A stretch of DNA of 64,000 nucleotides from Streptomyces sp. P9-A4 (GTDB taxonomy: Bacteria; Actinomycetota; Actinomycetes; Streptomycetales; Streptomycetaceae), in NCBI RefSeq assembly GCF_036634195.1, contig NZ_JAZIFY010000001.1:2986501-3050500 (forward strand). Direction: 5' to 3'. Under the pieces are notes generated by a model, which saw nothing but the letters and a program-made list of their open reading frames with translations, was not told the DNA's origin and did not search any database. A program made the translations under genes and the position numbers. Positions 48,332 through 57,704 of the stretch are shown here, in pieces (within the stretch, counting starts at the first letter, position 1; each line of letters begins with the position of its first letter).

Positions 48332-49138
48332 ATGACGCAGCACGCCGCCACCGGCACCACTGCCACCACCCCCCGCACCGCCCTCGTCACCGGGTCCTCC
48401 CGTGGTATCGGGCGGGCCGTCGCCCGGCGGCTCGCCGCCGACGGGATGGTCGTCGCCGTGCACTACGGGCACGACGCCGGCGCCGCTCAGGAGACCGTCG
48501 ACCTGATCGTGCGGGACGGCGGCCGGGCCTTCTCCGTCGGTGCCGACCTGGCCTCGCACGAGGGTGTGCTCGCGCTGGTCGAGGGCGTCCGGGCCGGGCT
48601 GGCCGCCCACGCCGGGGAGACCGCCCTCGACGTCCTCGTCAACAACGCCGCCGCGAGCCGCTCGGGCGGGCACCTCCGGGACGAGACCCCGGAGCTGTTC
48701 GACCGGCTCTTCGCGGTCAACGTCCGGGCGCCGTACTTCCTCGTGCAGGGGCTGCTGCCGGTGCTCAGGGACGGCGGCCGGATCGTCAACATCGGGTCGG
48801 CCGTCACCAGGATCGCGCTCTCCGACGAGCTGGCCTACGCGATGACGAAGGGCGCGATGGAGACCTTCTCCCGGACCCTCGCCAACGTGGTCGGGGAGCG
48901 CCGGATCACCGTCAACACGGTCGCCCCCGGACCGACGCAGACCGCCGGACTCACCGCCGCGATGGCCGCGATGCCCGAGCTGGAGGGGATGCTGATCGGC
49001 GGTCAGGCACTGCCGTGGGTCGGGCAGCCCGAGGACATCGCCGACCCGGTCTCCTTCCTCGCCTCGGAGGACGGCCGGTGGATCACCGGCACGGTGATCG
49101 ACGCCTCGGGCGGTACCTACCTCGGCCCCAAGCGCTGA
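48332..49138 (+). CDS. Short-chain dehydrogenase (FabG-like)
   Basis: 268 residues from ATG 48332 with GAGGAG upstream. TGSSRGIG cofactor motif near 20-27, NNAA, catalytic serine in NIGSAVTRIA, YAMTKGAME (Tyr-x-x-x-Lys), PGPTQT after the active site and the C-terminal GTVIDASGG of FabG-like reductases. NAD(P)-dependent oxidoreductase of unknown substrate. The 150 bases before it are GC-rich without clear features. Confidence 0.9.
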   Translation: MTQHAATGTTATTPRTALVTGSSRGIGRAVARRLAADGMVVAVHYGHDAGAAQETVDLIVRDGGRAFSVGADLASHEGVLALVEGVRAGLAAHAGETALDVLVNNAAASRSGGHLRDETPELFDRLFAVNVRAPYFLVQGLLPVLRDGGRIVNIGSAVTRIALSDELAYAMTKGAMETFSRTLANVVGERRITVNTVAPGPTQTAGLTAAMAAMPELEGMLIGGQALPWVGQPEDIADPVSFLASEDGRWITGTVIDASGGTYLGPKR

Positions 49139-49164
49139 ACCGGTCCCCGTGGTAGGCAAGGGAC

Positions 49165-50271
49165 ATGACACAGCCCGAGCAGACGCGCGGACGGCACGAC
49201 GGGACCGACGGGATCACCGATGTGGGCGGGCTGCGCGTGGGCCACGCGCGCGTGGCCGGGTCCGGGGCGCTCAGCGGCACCACCGTGGTGCTGGCCCCGG
49301 CGGGCGGGATGGTCGCCGCCGTGGACGTACGGGGCGGAGGCCCGGGCACCCGGGAGACCGACGCGCTCGACCCGAGGAACGTCGTCCAGCGCATCGACGC
49401 GGTCGTCCTGACCGGCGGCAGCGCGTACGGCCTGGAGTCCGCCGCCGGCGTGATGGCCTGGCTGGAGGAGCACCACCGGGGCGTGCGCGTGGGCCCCGAT
49501 CCCTCCCACGTGGTGCCGGTGGTGCCCGCCGCGTGCGTCTTCGACCTGGGCAGGGGCGGCGACTTCACGGCCCGCCCCGACGCCGCCACGGGCCGGGCCG
49601 CGGTGGCGGCGGCCGACGCGAGCGGTGACCACGCGCGCGTGGAGACGGGCGCGGTCGGCGCGGGCACCGGCGCGGTGGTCGGCGGGCTGCGGGGCGGAGT
49701 GGGGACCGCGAGTACGGTCCTGAAGTCGGGGATCACCGTCGGCGCGCTGGTGGTGGTGAACGCGGTGGGCTCGGCCGTCGACCCGGCCACCGGCGCCCTG
49801 TACGGGAGTTACTACGCGGGCGACGGCCCGCCGGCCTTCCCCGGGAGCGGGGTGCACGAGGCGGCCGTACGGCGGCTCGCCGAGGCGCGGGCGGCAGCCG
49901 CCCCGCCCCCGCTGAACACCACGCTCGCCGTCGTCGCGACGGACGCCGTGCTCACGCGCGCGCAGGCGCGGAAGGTCGCGGGCACGGCGCACGACGGCAT
50001 CGCGCGCGCTCTGCGCCCGGTGCACCTGATGAACGACGGCGACACCGTCTTCGCGCTCGCCACCGGACGGCGGGAACTGCCGGAGGGCCCCGGGCCGCTC
50101 GCCCTGAACGAGGTCCTCGCGGCCGGCGCCGACCTGGTGACCCGGGCGATCGTCCGGGCGGTGCTCGCGGCCCCCGGCGGGCTGCGAGGGGCGGGCGGTG
50201 ACTTCCCCTCGTACCGCGAGCTGTACGAGCCGGACGGGGGCCCGTACCCCCTTGAAAACCAAGGGAGTTGA
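49165..50271 (+). CDS. P1 family (DmpA/BapA-like) aminopeptidase
   Basis: 368 residues from ATG 49165. P1 family motifs: ITDVGGLRVGHARV at the N-terminus, DAVVLTGGSAYGLESAAGVM, GAVGAGTGAVVGGLRGGVGT and PPPLNTTLAVVATDAVLTRA. Autocleavage before the Thr of NTT would create the N-terminal nucleophile of the beta chain. Enzymes of this family hydrolyse N-terminal D-, L- or beta-amino acids. No signal peptide, so cytoplasmic. It ends in a purine-rich region that precedes the next gene. Confidence 0.9.
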   Translation: MTQPEQTRGRHDGTDGITDVGGLRVGHARVAGSGALSGTTVVLAPAGGMVAAVDVRGGGPGTRETDALDPRNVVQRIDAVVLTGGSAYGLESAAGVMAWLEEHHRGVRVGPDPSHVVPVVPAACVFDLGRGGDFTARPDAATGRAAVAAADASGDHARVETGAVGAGTGAVVGGLRGGVGTASTVLKSGITVGALVVVNAVGSAVDPATGALYGSYYAGDGPPAFPGSGVHEAAVRRLAEARAAAAPPPLNTTLAVVATDAVLTRAQARKVAGTAHDGIARALRPVHLMNDGDTVFALATGRRELPEGPGPLALNEVLAAGADLVTRAIVRAVLAAPGGLRGAGGDFPSYRELYEPDGGPYPLENQGS

Positions 50272-50362
50272 AAGAAAAGGGAAAGGGAGGAGAAAAGGAG
50301 CGGACGGGGACGGGGCGGGAACTTCCGGCGCACGCCCTTCGTTTTCCGGAACCCCGGACACG

Positions 50363-51205
50363 ATGTCAGCCCCAGGGACTACGTTAAGCAAGCACCAAGT
50401 GACATGCGGCGACGGCCTGGAGACCCTCTTGAACGATCCGCAGGATCCTCACGATCCCTACGAGACGACCGAGACGCACCTCGCGCGGCTCCTCGGCCGG
50501 GCGCTCAACTCCTTCGACCTGCCCGACTCGACCGTCGAGCGCCTCGGCACGGCGCTCGCGCACTCCACCGCGCTGCACTCCTCGCACCACAGCGCGTCGC
50601 TGCACCGCTCCACCTACCGCCATACGTATCTGCTCGGCGACGGCAGCGCGCTCTCCCTCTGGGAGATCACGCACAACGCCGGGCGGGACGGCGTCGAGCA
50701 GCATGAGCTGTACGCGGAGGAGGCGGAGGCGCGGCTCGCCGCGTCCCGGCTCCCGACCGGACCGCTGCCCGGCTGGACCGCCGAGCGCTCCGACGGCCGC
50801 GTCCTCGACGAGGACGACGACCTGGAGCTGCTGAGCGCCCTGCTCGCCCGCCCGATACCCGCCCAGCCCCGGATGTACGTGCCGGACAACTCCGCCGACC
50901 ACGCGCGCCGCGTCCTGCGGCGCGCGGAGAACGCGGACCGGCCGGGCGAGCGGACGGCCCGCCGGCTGCGGCTGGCCTTCGCGCACCACATCACCCAGGC
51001 CTTCGGGCGGCACTGCCCGGTGGAGGGCGGCCGGGACGCCGGATTCACCCTCTACGAGCACCAGTTCCTGCTGCTGGACGGCAGCGAGATCAGCCTCTGG
51101 GAGGTCGAGCACACGGCGACGCCGGACGGTCGGCACATGTGCGAGGTGTACGAGAGCGAGCGCGCGGCCCGCGGGGCGATGGAGTCCCGCTCCCGCGTCC
51201 GCTGA
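50363..51205 (+). CDS. DUF6227-like actinomycete protein
   Basis: About 280 residues from ATG 50363 (start weakly supported; the conserved part begins near THLARLLGRALNSFDLPDST). Two related halves each have a YRHTYLL/YEHQFLL-DGS-SLWE pattern: TYLLGDGSALSLWEITHNAG and QFLLLDGSEISLWEVEHTAT. This internal duplication, with an acidic linker (DEDDDLELL) between, is clear in the sequence. Soluble; function unknown. The 90 bases upstream contain a purine-only-like tract (50269-50310). Confidence 0.72.
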   Translation: MSAPGTTLSKHQVTCGDGLETLLNDPQDPHDPYETTETHLARLLGRALNSFDLPDSTVERLGTALAHSTALHSSHHSASLHRSTYRHTYLLGDGSALSLWEITHNAGRDGVEQHELYAEEAEARLAASRLPTGPLPGWTAERSDGRVLDEDDDLELLSALLARPIPAQPRMYVPDNSADHARRVLRRAENADRPGERTARRLRLAFAHHITQAFGRHCPVEGGRDAGFTLYEHQFLLLDGSEISLWEVEHTATPDGRHMCEVYESERAARGAMESRSRVR

Positions 51206-51329
51206 CACGGGCCCGGCGGGCGTTCACGTGACGCCCGCCGGGTGGCCCGTACCTGCCCCGCGTCGGTACGGGCCACCGGGCCGGCGTGGGGTCGGGCGGG
51301 TGCCGGGGCCGGGGTCGGGCCGGGGTCGG

Positions 51330-51604
51330 GATCCCCGTCTCCGCCAGGCGCTGTACGGCGAACTCGCGGTTGGCCCTCGCCTGTTCGCGGTAGGTGTCCG
51401 ACAGGTCGGGGAGGGCGGGCAGCCGGTCGCAGGCTGCCGGCGAGGCGGCGTGGCCGCCGATCCCGTACGTGCTGATCGAGTACTCGAAGAACCGGTGTCG
51501 GAGATGACCCAGGTGTCCACGAGGACCCGGACGGAGGCGAGGCAGCGGTCGATGACGGCGGCCTCGTTCTTGACGATCACGCACAGGCAGATGGACGGCT
51601 GCAC
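51330..51604 (-). pseudogene. Chimeric remnant: glycosyltransferase-2 N-terminus joined to an unrelated C-terminus
   Basis: On the minus strand from GTG 51604 the first 40 codons read MQPSICLCVIVKNEAAVIDR then VLVDTWVISDTGSS, the start of a GT2 glycosyltransferase. After SDTGSS the frame changes and FFEYSISTYGIGGHAASP, then LPALPDLSDTYREQARANRE and FAVQRLAETGI follow, the end of another protein (faint S1/P1-nuclease likeness, not secure). Neither gene is whole. The 51206-51881 interval otherwise holds only the promoter region of the collagen-like gene. Confidence 0.55.
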
Positions 51605-51704
51605 CGCAACACCACGTCCGGTGGTGCGGGAGGAGCCGGCGGGTGCGCGACCCTACGGACGCCGGGCCGGGCGCGGCCCCGGCGCGCCGACGGGGGGTCC
51701 GTAG

Positions 51705-53009
<1,305 letters not shown>

Positions 53010-53034
53010 CCGGAGGAACCGGCCGGACAGCCGG

Positions 53035-53078
53035 GAGGGGCCCCGTCCCCGGGACGAATCCCGGGGGCGGGGCCCCTC
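53035..53078. terminator. Bidirectional terminator between collagen-like and MFS genes
   Basis: A 20-bp stem, GAGGGGCCCCGTCCCCGGGA (53035-53054) with TCCCGGGGGCGGGGCCCCTC (53059-53078), near-perfect, four-base loop, between convergent genes. Confidence 0.85.
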
Positions 53079-53094
53079 CGCTGCCGCTCCGCGC

Positions 53095-54618
53095 TCAGTG
53101 GGTGAGCGCCGGCTCCTTCTCGATCACGACCTCGGCCTCGTCGTCGCCGCCCTCCAGGTGCTGCTTCGGCTTCGCCGGAAGCGCGAACATCACCAGGAAG
53201 ATCACCGCGAGCACCGCCGCGACCCAGCCCATCGCGTTCTGGAAGGCGTCCGCGAACGCCGCGCCCGCCTCGGCGGGGGACTTCGGGGCGGGCTTGCCGT
53301 CGATCACGCCGAAGAAGACCACCGACACCAGGCCGAGCCCCAGCGCGTTGCCCATCTGCCCGGTCGTGTTGATCAGGCCCGAGGCCGAACCCGCGTGCTC
53401 CTTCGGCACCTCCGAGAGCACCGCGTCCGTCAGCGGCGCCACGATCAGGCCCATGCCCAGACCCATGACCACCAGCGGCGGGATCATCTGCCAGGGCTCG
53501 ATCCCGGTGCCGTAGCGCCCGGCCTCGAAGAGGTAGAGCAGCACGCCCGCGATCATCGTGAGCGCGCCCGCCTGGAGCACCTTCCGGCCGAAGCGCGGCA
53601 CCAGCTTCTGCACCGACATGCCGGCCGCCACCGACACGGCGATCGAGAACGGCACACCCGTCAGGCCCGCCTTCAGCGGGCTCCAGCCCAGGCCGATCTG
53701 CATGTACAGCGTCCAGACCAGGAAGAAGATGCCGAGCACCACACCGAAGGTCAGCTGTACGGCGATACCGGCGGCGAAGCTCTTCACCTTGAACAGCGAC
53801 AGCTCGACCAGCGGCGAGCCGTCCTTCTTCGTCTTGTACTTCTCGTACGCCACGAGCGCGCCGAACACGAGCAGGCTGCCGGCCATCATCAGGTGGCCCC
53901 ACAGCGGCCAGTCCAGCTCACGGCCGCGCGTCAGCGGGTAGACCAGCATCAGCAGCGCGGCCGTCACCAGGAGCACGCCCACGATGTCGAGCTTGAGCGC
54001 CTTCGGCGCCTTCGACTCGGTGATGAACCTGCGGCCCAGGATCAGGGCGGCGACGCCGACCGGCAGGTTGATCAGGAAGATCGGGCGCCACTCCAGGCCC
54101 GCGATGTTCCACTGCGTGAGCAGCGCGCCGAGCAGCGGGCCCGAGACCGCGCCGAGGCCGATGATCGCGCCGAACATTCCGAAGACCTTGCCGCGCTCGT
54201 GCGCCGGGAAGGTCACGTGGATGATCGAAAGCACCTGCGGCACCATCATCGCGGCCGCCGCGCCCTGGAGCAGGCGGGAGCCGACCAGCATCTCCTGGCT
54301 GGCCGCGAAGCCGCAGAGCGCCGAGGCGAGGGTGAAGCCGGCGGTGCCGAGCAGGAAGAGGCGCTTGCGGCCGTAGATGTCACCGAGCCGCCCGCCGGTG
54401 ATCAGACCGGCGGCGAACGCGAGCGCGTACCCGGCGGTGATCCACTGGATGGCCCCGAAGGAGGCGCCGAGGTCCTTCTCGATGCTGGGGATCGCGATGT
54501 TGACGATCGTGGCGTCGACCAGGTCCATGAAGGCGGCGGTCATGACGATGGCGAGGGCGATCCATCGCCGCTTGTCGCTGGCCGCTGCGGCTTCCGTGGC
54601 GGCGTCGTGTGAACTCAT
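53095..54618 (-). CDS. MFS multidrug exporter, DHA2 (14-helix) family
   Basis: 507 residues from ATG 54618. DHA2 features: MDLVDATIVNIAIPSIEKDL in helix 1, GGRLGDIYGRKRLFLLGTAG after helix 2, GSRLLQGAAAAMMVPQVLSI (motif C region), and about 14 hydrophobic segments. Ends with an acidic tail (EGGDDEAEVVIEKEPALTH). Likely a proton-driven drug or metabolite exporter. Divergent from a WYL regulator across 62 bp that contain a palindromic operator, so probably under its control. Confidence 0.9.
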   Translation of the reverse strand: MSSHDAATEAAAASDKRRWIALAIVMTAAFMDLVDATIVNIAIPSIEKDLGASFGAIQWITAGYALAFAAGLITGGRLGDIYGRKRLFLLGTAGFTLASALCGFAASQEMLVGSRLLQGAAAAMMVPQVLSIIHVTFPAHERGKVFGMFGAIIGLGAVSGPLLGALLTQWNIAGLEWRPIFLINLPVGVAALILGRRFITESKAPKALKLDIVGVLLVTAALLMLVYPLTRGRELDWPLWGHLMMAGSLLVFGALVAYEKYKTKKDGSPLVELSLFKVKSFAAGIAVQLTFGVVLGIFFLVWTLYMQIGLGWSPLKAGLTGVPFSIAVSVAAGMSVQKLVPRFGRKVLQAGALTMIAGVLLYLFEAGRYGTGIEPWQMIPPLVVMGLGMGLIVAPLTDAVLSEVPKEHAGSASGLINTTGQMGNALGLGLVSVVFFGVIDGKPAPKSPAEAGAAFADAFQNAMGWVAAVLAVIFLVMFALPAKPKQHLEGGDDEAEVVIEKEPALTH

Positions 54619-54635
54619 ACGAAGAAGATAAGAGC

Positions 54636-54662
54636 CATCTAGGTCAGGTCATGTCCTAGATG
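54636..54662. promoter_or_regulatory. CATCTAGG-type palindromic operator between exporter and WYL regulator
   Basis: CATCTAGGTCA (54636-54646), five bases, TGTCCTAGATG (54652-54662): 10 of 11 positions symmetric. It lies midway between the divergent starts and includes the ATG at 54660, which argues that the regulator really starts at ATG 54681. Confidence 0.7.
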
Positions 54663-54680
54663 AGCCGCATCCTGGGAGAC

Positions 54681-55640
54681 ATGACGGACACCCCGGCACG
54701 ACTCCTGAATCTGCTCTCGCTCCTCCAGACCCCGCGCGAGTGGCCCGGAAGCGAGCTCGCCGAACGGCTCTCGGTCTCTCCGCGCACCATCCGCCGGGAC
54801 ATCGACCGGCTCCGCGACCTCGGCTATCCCGTCGAGGCGACGCTCGGCGCGGTCGGGGGCTACCGGCTCGTCGCCGGTACGGCCATGCCGCCGCTCCTCC
54901 TCGACGACGAGGAGGCCGTCGCCATCGCGGTCGGGCTGCGGGCGGGGGCCGGGCACGCGATCGAGGGCGTGGAGGAGGCGTCCGTACGGGCCCTGGCGAA
55001 GCTTGAGCAGGTCCTGCCGGCGCGGCTGCGGCACCGGGTCTCCACCCTCCAGAACGCGACGATCCCGCTCACCCGGGGGGACGGGGCCACGGTCGCGCCC
55101 GCCACCCTCACCGCGCTCGCGGGCGCGGTGACCGGGCACGAGCGGCTGCGGTTCGGCTACCGGGCGGGGGACGGGACGGAGACGAAACGGCTCGTGGAGC
55201 CGTATCGGCTGGTCTCCACGGGGCACCGCTGGTACCTCGTGGCGTACGACCTCGGGCGCGAGGACTGGCGGACGTTCCGGGTGGACCGGGTGAGCGAGCC
55301 CTTCGCCACGGGGGCGCGCTTCTCGCCCCGGGAGCTGCCTTCGGGTGACGCCGCGACGTACATGGCGCGCTCCATGGCGCGCGCCCAGGGGGAGGTCGAT
55401 CTCGATGTGGAGTTCGCCGCGCCGGCGGAGTTCGTCGTCGCGCGCCTCCCCTCCCACCTCGTGCCGACCGTGACGGCGCCGGGCCGCTGCCGGCTGCGTG
55501 CCCGCGTCGCGGACTCGGTGGAATGGCTGGCGCTGCGGCTCGCGCTGATGGACGTCGACTTCACGGTCCACGGCCCGGAACCACTGATCACGTACATGAG
55601 GGACTTGTCGGGAAGGCTGGCGGCGGCGACGGGCGCCTGA
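54681..55640 (+). CDS. DeoR-type HTH/WYL-domain transcriptional regulator
   Basis: 319 residues from ATG 54681 (GGGAG upstream). Residues 3-60 are a winged helix (ARLLNLLSLLQTPREWPGSE, LSVSPRTIRRDIDRLRDLGY). The WYL domain includes RLVEPYRLVSTGHRWYLVAY and DLGREDWRTFRVDRVSE, and a WCX-like end (ARVADSVEWLALRLALM). WYL proteins sense ligands or nucleic acids and repress or activate neighbouring genes. It sits divergent from the DHA2 exporter. Downstream is a 557-bp region without genes. Confidence 0.9.
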   Translation: MTDTPARLLNLLSLLQTPREWPGSELAERLSVSPRTIRRDIDRLRDLGYPVEATLGAVGGYRLVAGTAMPPLLLDDEEAVAIAVGLRAGAGHAIEGVEEASVRALAKLEQVLPARLRHRVSTLQNATIPLTRGDGATVAPATLTALAGAVTGHERLRFGYRAGDGTETKRLVEPYRLVSTGHRWYLVAYDLGREDWRTFRVDRVSEPFATGARFSPRELPSGDAATYMARSMARAQGEVDLDVEFAAPAEFVVARLPSHLVPTVTAPGRCRLRARVADSVEWLALRLALMDVDFTVHGPEPLITYMRDLSGRLAAATGA

Positions 55641-55684
55641 GCGGTGGTACACCAGCCGCGTCGTTGCGGGCCCGCCGCCCTGTA

Positions 55685-55817
55685 GTGGGCGCCCGGCCGC
55701 GTTGTGGGCGCCCGGCCGCGTTGTGGGCGCCCGGCCGCGTTGTGGGCGCCCGGCCGCGTTGTGGGCGCCCGGCCGCGTCGTGGGCGCCCGGCCGCGTTGT
55801 GGGCGCCCGGCCGCGTT
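55685..55817. repeat. Seven head-to-tail copies of a 19-bp repeat
   Basis: GTGGGCGCCCGGCCGCGTT repeats seven times without spacers (55685-55817); one copy ends in GTC. Each unit holds the palindrome GGGCGCCC. The array runs straight into the long inverted repeat at 55818. Confidence 0.95.
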
Positions 55818-56012
55818 GTGGGCAATCGTCCTGCGGGGCGGGACGGGTGGGCCCAACGGACGCAGCCCCTCGCCGGGCCCAGGCTCCAGCGCCTGAACCC
55901 GCACCCTGTGCACCGCGCTGGTGGTGCGGGCCAAGGCACGGGGGGCCGAGGCGCGGCCAAGCGCGCCGTCCCGTGTGCCCACCCGTCCCGCCCCAGCGGG
56001 ACGATTGCCCAC
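55818..56012. repeat. Long inverted repeat (about 36 bp arms) in the intergenic region
   Basis: The segment 55818-55852 (GTGGGCAATCGTCC... ending GGGTGGGC) is nearly the exact reverse complement of 55977-56012, with one mismatch and one indel. The 124-base interior has a further CCCGCACC/GGTGCGGG pair. Together this can fold into a long stem. Neither strand has a convincing reading frame; it may be a structured RNA or a mobile-repeat relic. The rest of 56013-56154 has G-rich runs only. Confidence 0.8.
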
Positions 56013-56154
56013 ACGGCGGTGGGCGAGCGGCCCCCGCGCGGGACGCCTCGCCAGCAGGCGCGCGCCGGGAGGGGCGGGAGGGGCGGGAGCGGCAGCGCGT
56101 GGCGTGCGCCGGGGGACCTGCATCCCCGGGCCGTGTGTCCTCGCCGGGTTGCGA

Positions 56155-56178
56155 GAAGGGGCCCCTCGGGGCCCCTTC
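56155..56178 (-). terminator. Terminator of hrdD
   Basis: GAAGGGGCCCC (56155-56165) with GGGGCCCCTTC (56168-56178), 20 bases past the hrdD stop on the minus strand. Confidence 0.8.
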
Positions 56179-56197
56179 CTCCTGGCTGCCGGGCGCC

Positions 56198-57199
56198 TCA
56201 GGCCACCGCGTCGAAGCCCGTGTCGTGGGCCATCTTCTTCAGTTCCAGCAGGGCGTGCTTCTCGATCTGGCGGATGCGCTCCCGGGTCAGGCCGTGCTGC
56301 TTGCCCACCTCCGTCAGCGTCCGCTCGCGGCCGTCCTCGATGCCGTACCGCATGCGGATGATCGACGCGGTCCGGTGGTCGAGCTTGGCGATGAGGTCGT
56401 CGAGCTCCTCGCTGCGCAGCAGCGTGAGCACCGACTGCTCCGGCGAGACCGCCGACGTGTCCTCCAGGAGGTCGCCGAACTGCGTCTCCCCCGCGTCGTC
56501 CACCGACATGTTCAGCGAGACCGGGTCCCGCGCCCAGTCCAGCACGTCGACGACCCGCTCGGGCTTCGTGTCCAGCTCCGCCGCGATCTCCACCGGCTCC
56601 GGCTCGCGGCCGTGCTCCCGGTTGAACTCGCGCTGCACCCGGCGGATCCTGCCCAGCTCCTCCACCAAGTGGACGGGCAGCCGGATCGTGCGCGACTGGT
56701 CCGCGATGGAACGGGTGATGGCCTGACGGATCCACCACGTCGCGTACGTGGAGAACTTGAAGCCCTTCGCGTAGTCGAACTTCTCGACCGCGCGCACCAG
56801 GCCCGCGTTACCCTCCTGGATCAGGTCGAGCAGCGGCAGCCCGCTGCGCGGGTAGCGCCGGGCGACGGCCACCACGAGCCGCAGGTTGGACTTGATGAAG
56901 AGGTCCTTGGCACGCTCGCCCTCGGCGTAGAGCGCTTCGAGCTCCTCACGGGAAGCGCCGCCGGCTTCGCTCTCCACAGCGCCGTCGAGTATCTGCCGGG
57001 CGTACACCCCGGCCTCGATCGTCTGGGAGAGCTCGACCTCCTTGGCGGCGTCGAGCAGGGGTGTGCGCGCGATCTCGTCGAGGTACATGCCGACCAGGTC
57101 GCGGTCGGCGATCTCCCCGCCCACGGCGCGAACGCTGCTTGCCCGTGCGGCCCCGCTCTTGGCGGAGGTCTGACGACGGGCGACGGCACGGGTTGCCAT
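56198..57199 (-). CDS. hrdD: Principal-like group 2 sigma factor HrdD
   Basis: 333 residues from ATG 57199 (GGGAG upstream). Sigma-70 regions: 1.2 (DLVGMYLDEIARTPLLDAAK), 2.1-2.4 (NLRLVVAVARRYPRSGLPLL, GFKFSTYATWWIRQAITRSI), 3 (PVHLVEELGRIRRVQREFNR) and 4.2 (GLTRERIRQIEKHALLELKK). Lacks the long acidic region 1.1 of HrdB, and the opening MATRAVARRQ agrees with my memory of HrdD. HrdD reads promoters like those of HrdB but is non-essential. A SigR-type promoter at 57261-57287 suggests thiol-oxidative stress control, as known for hrdD in S. coelicolor. Confidence 0.93.
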   Translation of the reverse strand: MATRAVARRQTSAKSGAARASSVRAVGGEIADRDLVGMYLDEIARTPLLDAAKEVELSQTIEAGVYARQILDGAVESEAGGASREELEALYAEGERAKDLFIKSNLRLVVAVARRYPRSGLPLLDLIQEGNAGLVRAVEKFDYAKGFKFSTYATWWIRQAITRSIADQSRTIRLPVHLVEELGRIRRVQREFNREHGREPEPVEIAAELDTKPERVVDVLDWARDPVSLNMSVDDAGETQFGDLLEDTSAVSPEQSVLTLLRSEELDDLIAKLDHRTASIIRMRYGIEDGRERTLTEVGKQHGLTRERIRQIEKHALLELKKMAHDTGFDAVA

Positions 57200-57260
57200 G
57201 CGTGCTCCCTTGCTGAGTAGGTCGCGACACCTTTTCGGGTGCCCTGCATCCGACGGAAAC

Positions 57261-57287
57261 AACGACTGGAATCAGGACAGAATTCCC
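57261..57287 (-). promoter_or_regulatory. SigR-type promoter of hrdD
   Basis: On the minus strand GGGAAT (57287-57282), exactly 18 bases, then GTTG from 57263. This equals the SigR consensus GGAAT-N18-GTT. It lies about 62 bases upstream of the hrdD ATG. The gap 57288-57704 contains no other clear feature except the short repeats at 57499-57572. Confidence 0.75.
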
Positions 57288-57498
57288 ACCCGGCACATGG
57301 ATTTTCGCGATCATGCAGTATCCTGCGCCGCCGTCGCCCCTGCGGCTATGCCTGCGGAACCCACGGATGCGCAGGTCAGAGCAGGCGCGGAGGGTGTTCC
57401 GGCGCCGCTCGCGGGGGACTCGACCACACCGTCGGTGAGACCGCGATCACATGCGGCGCCACCCTTCAAGACGCCGGGGCGGGCCATCGGGTTGCCCC

Positions 57499-57572
57499 CG
57501 CCCGAACCCGAGCCCGAGCCCGAACCCGAACTTGAGCCCGAGCCCGAGCCCTGACACGAACCCGAGCCCTGA
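57499..57572. repeat. CCCGAG/CCCGAA hexamer repeats
   Basis: About ten imperfect copies of CCCGAGCC/CCCGAACC in the hrdD-57705 gap, with CCCTGACACGA twice. Read on the plus strand it would give Pro-Glu repeats, but no supported gene covers it. Confidence 0.7.
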
Positions 57573-57704
57573 CACGAGCGACGAACCCGCCCCCCGGACC
57601 CCCCGCGCATGCCGCCCCCTCCTCCGGACCACCCCTCCTCGGCCTCCCGGACTAGGTCTCCCGCCCGTTCCGTACCTCCCCTCCCCCGCCCTAGCGTCTC
57701 GGTC

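Noticed and set aside
55685..55817. CRISPR array
   Set aside because: The 19-bp units follow each other without spacers and there are no cas genes.
57198..57554. Plus-strand frame with Pro-Glu repeats upstream of the questin-oxidase-like gene
   Set aside because: Starts inside the hrdD leader, covers the SigR promoter, lacks a ribosome-binding site, and the repeat itself creates the frame.
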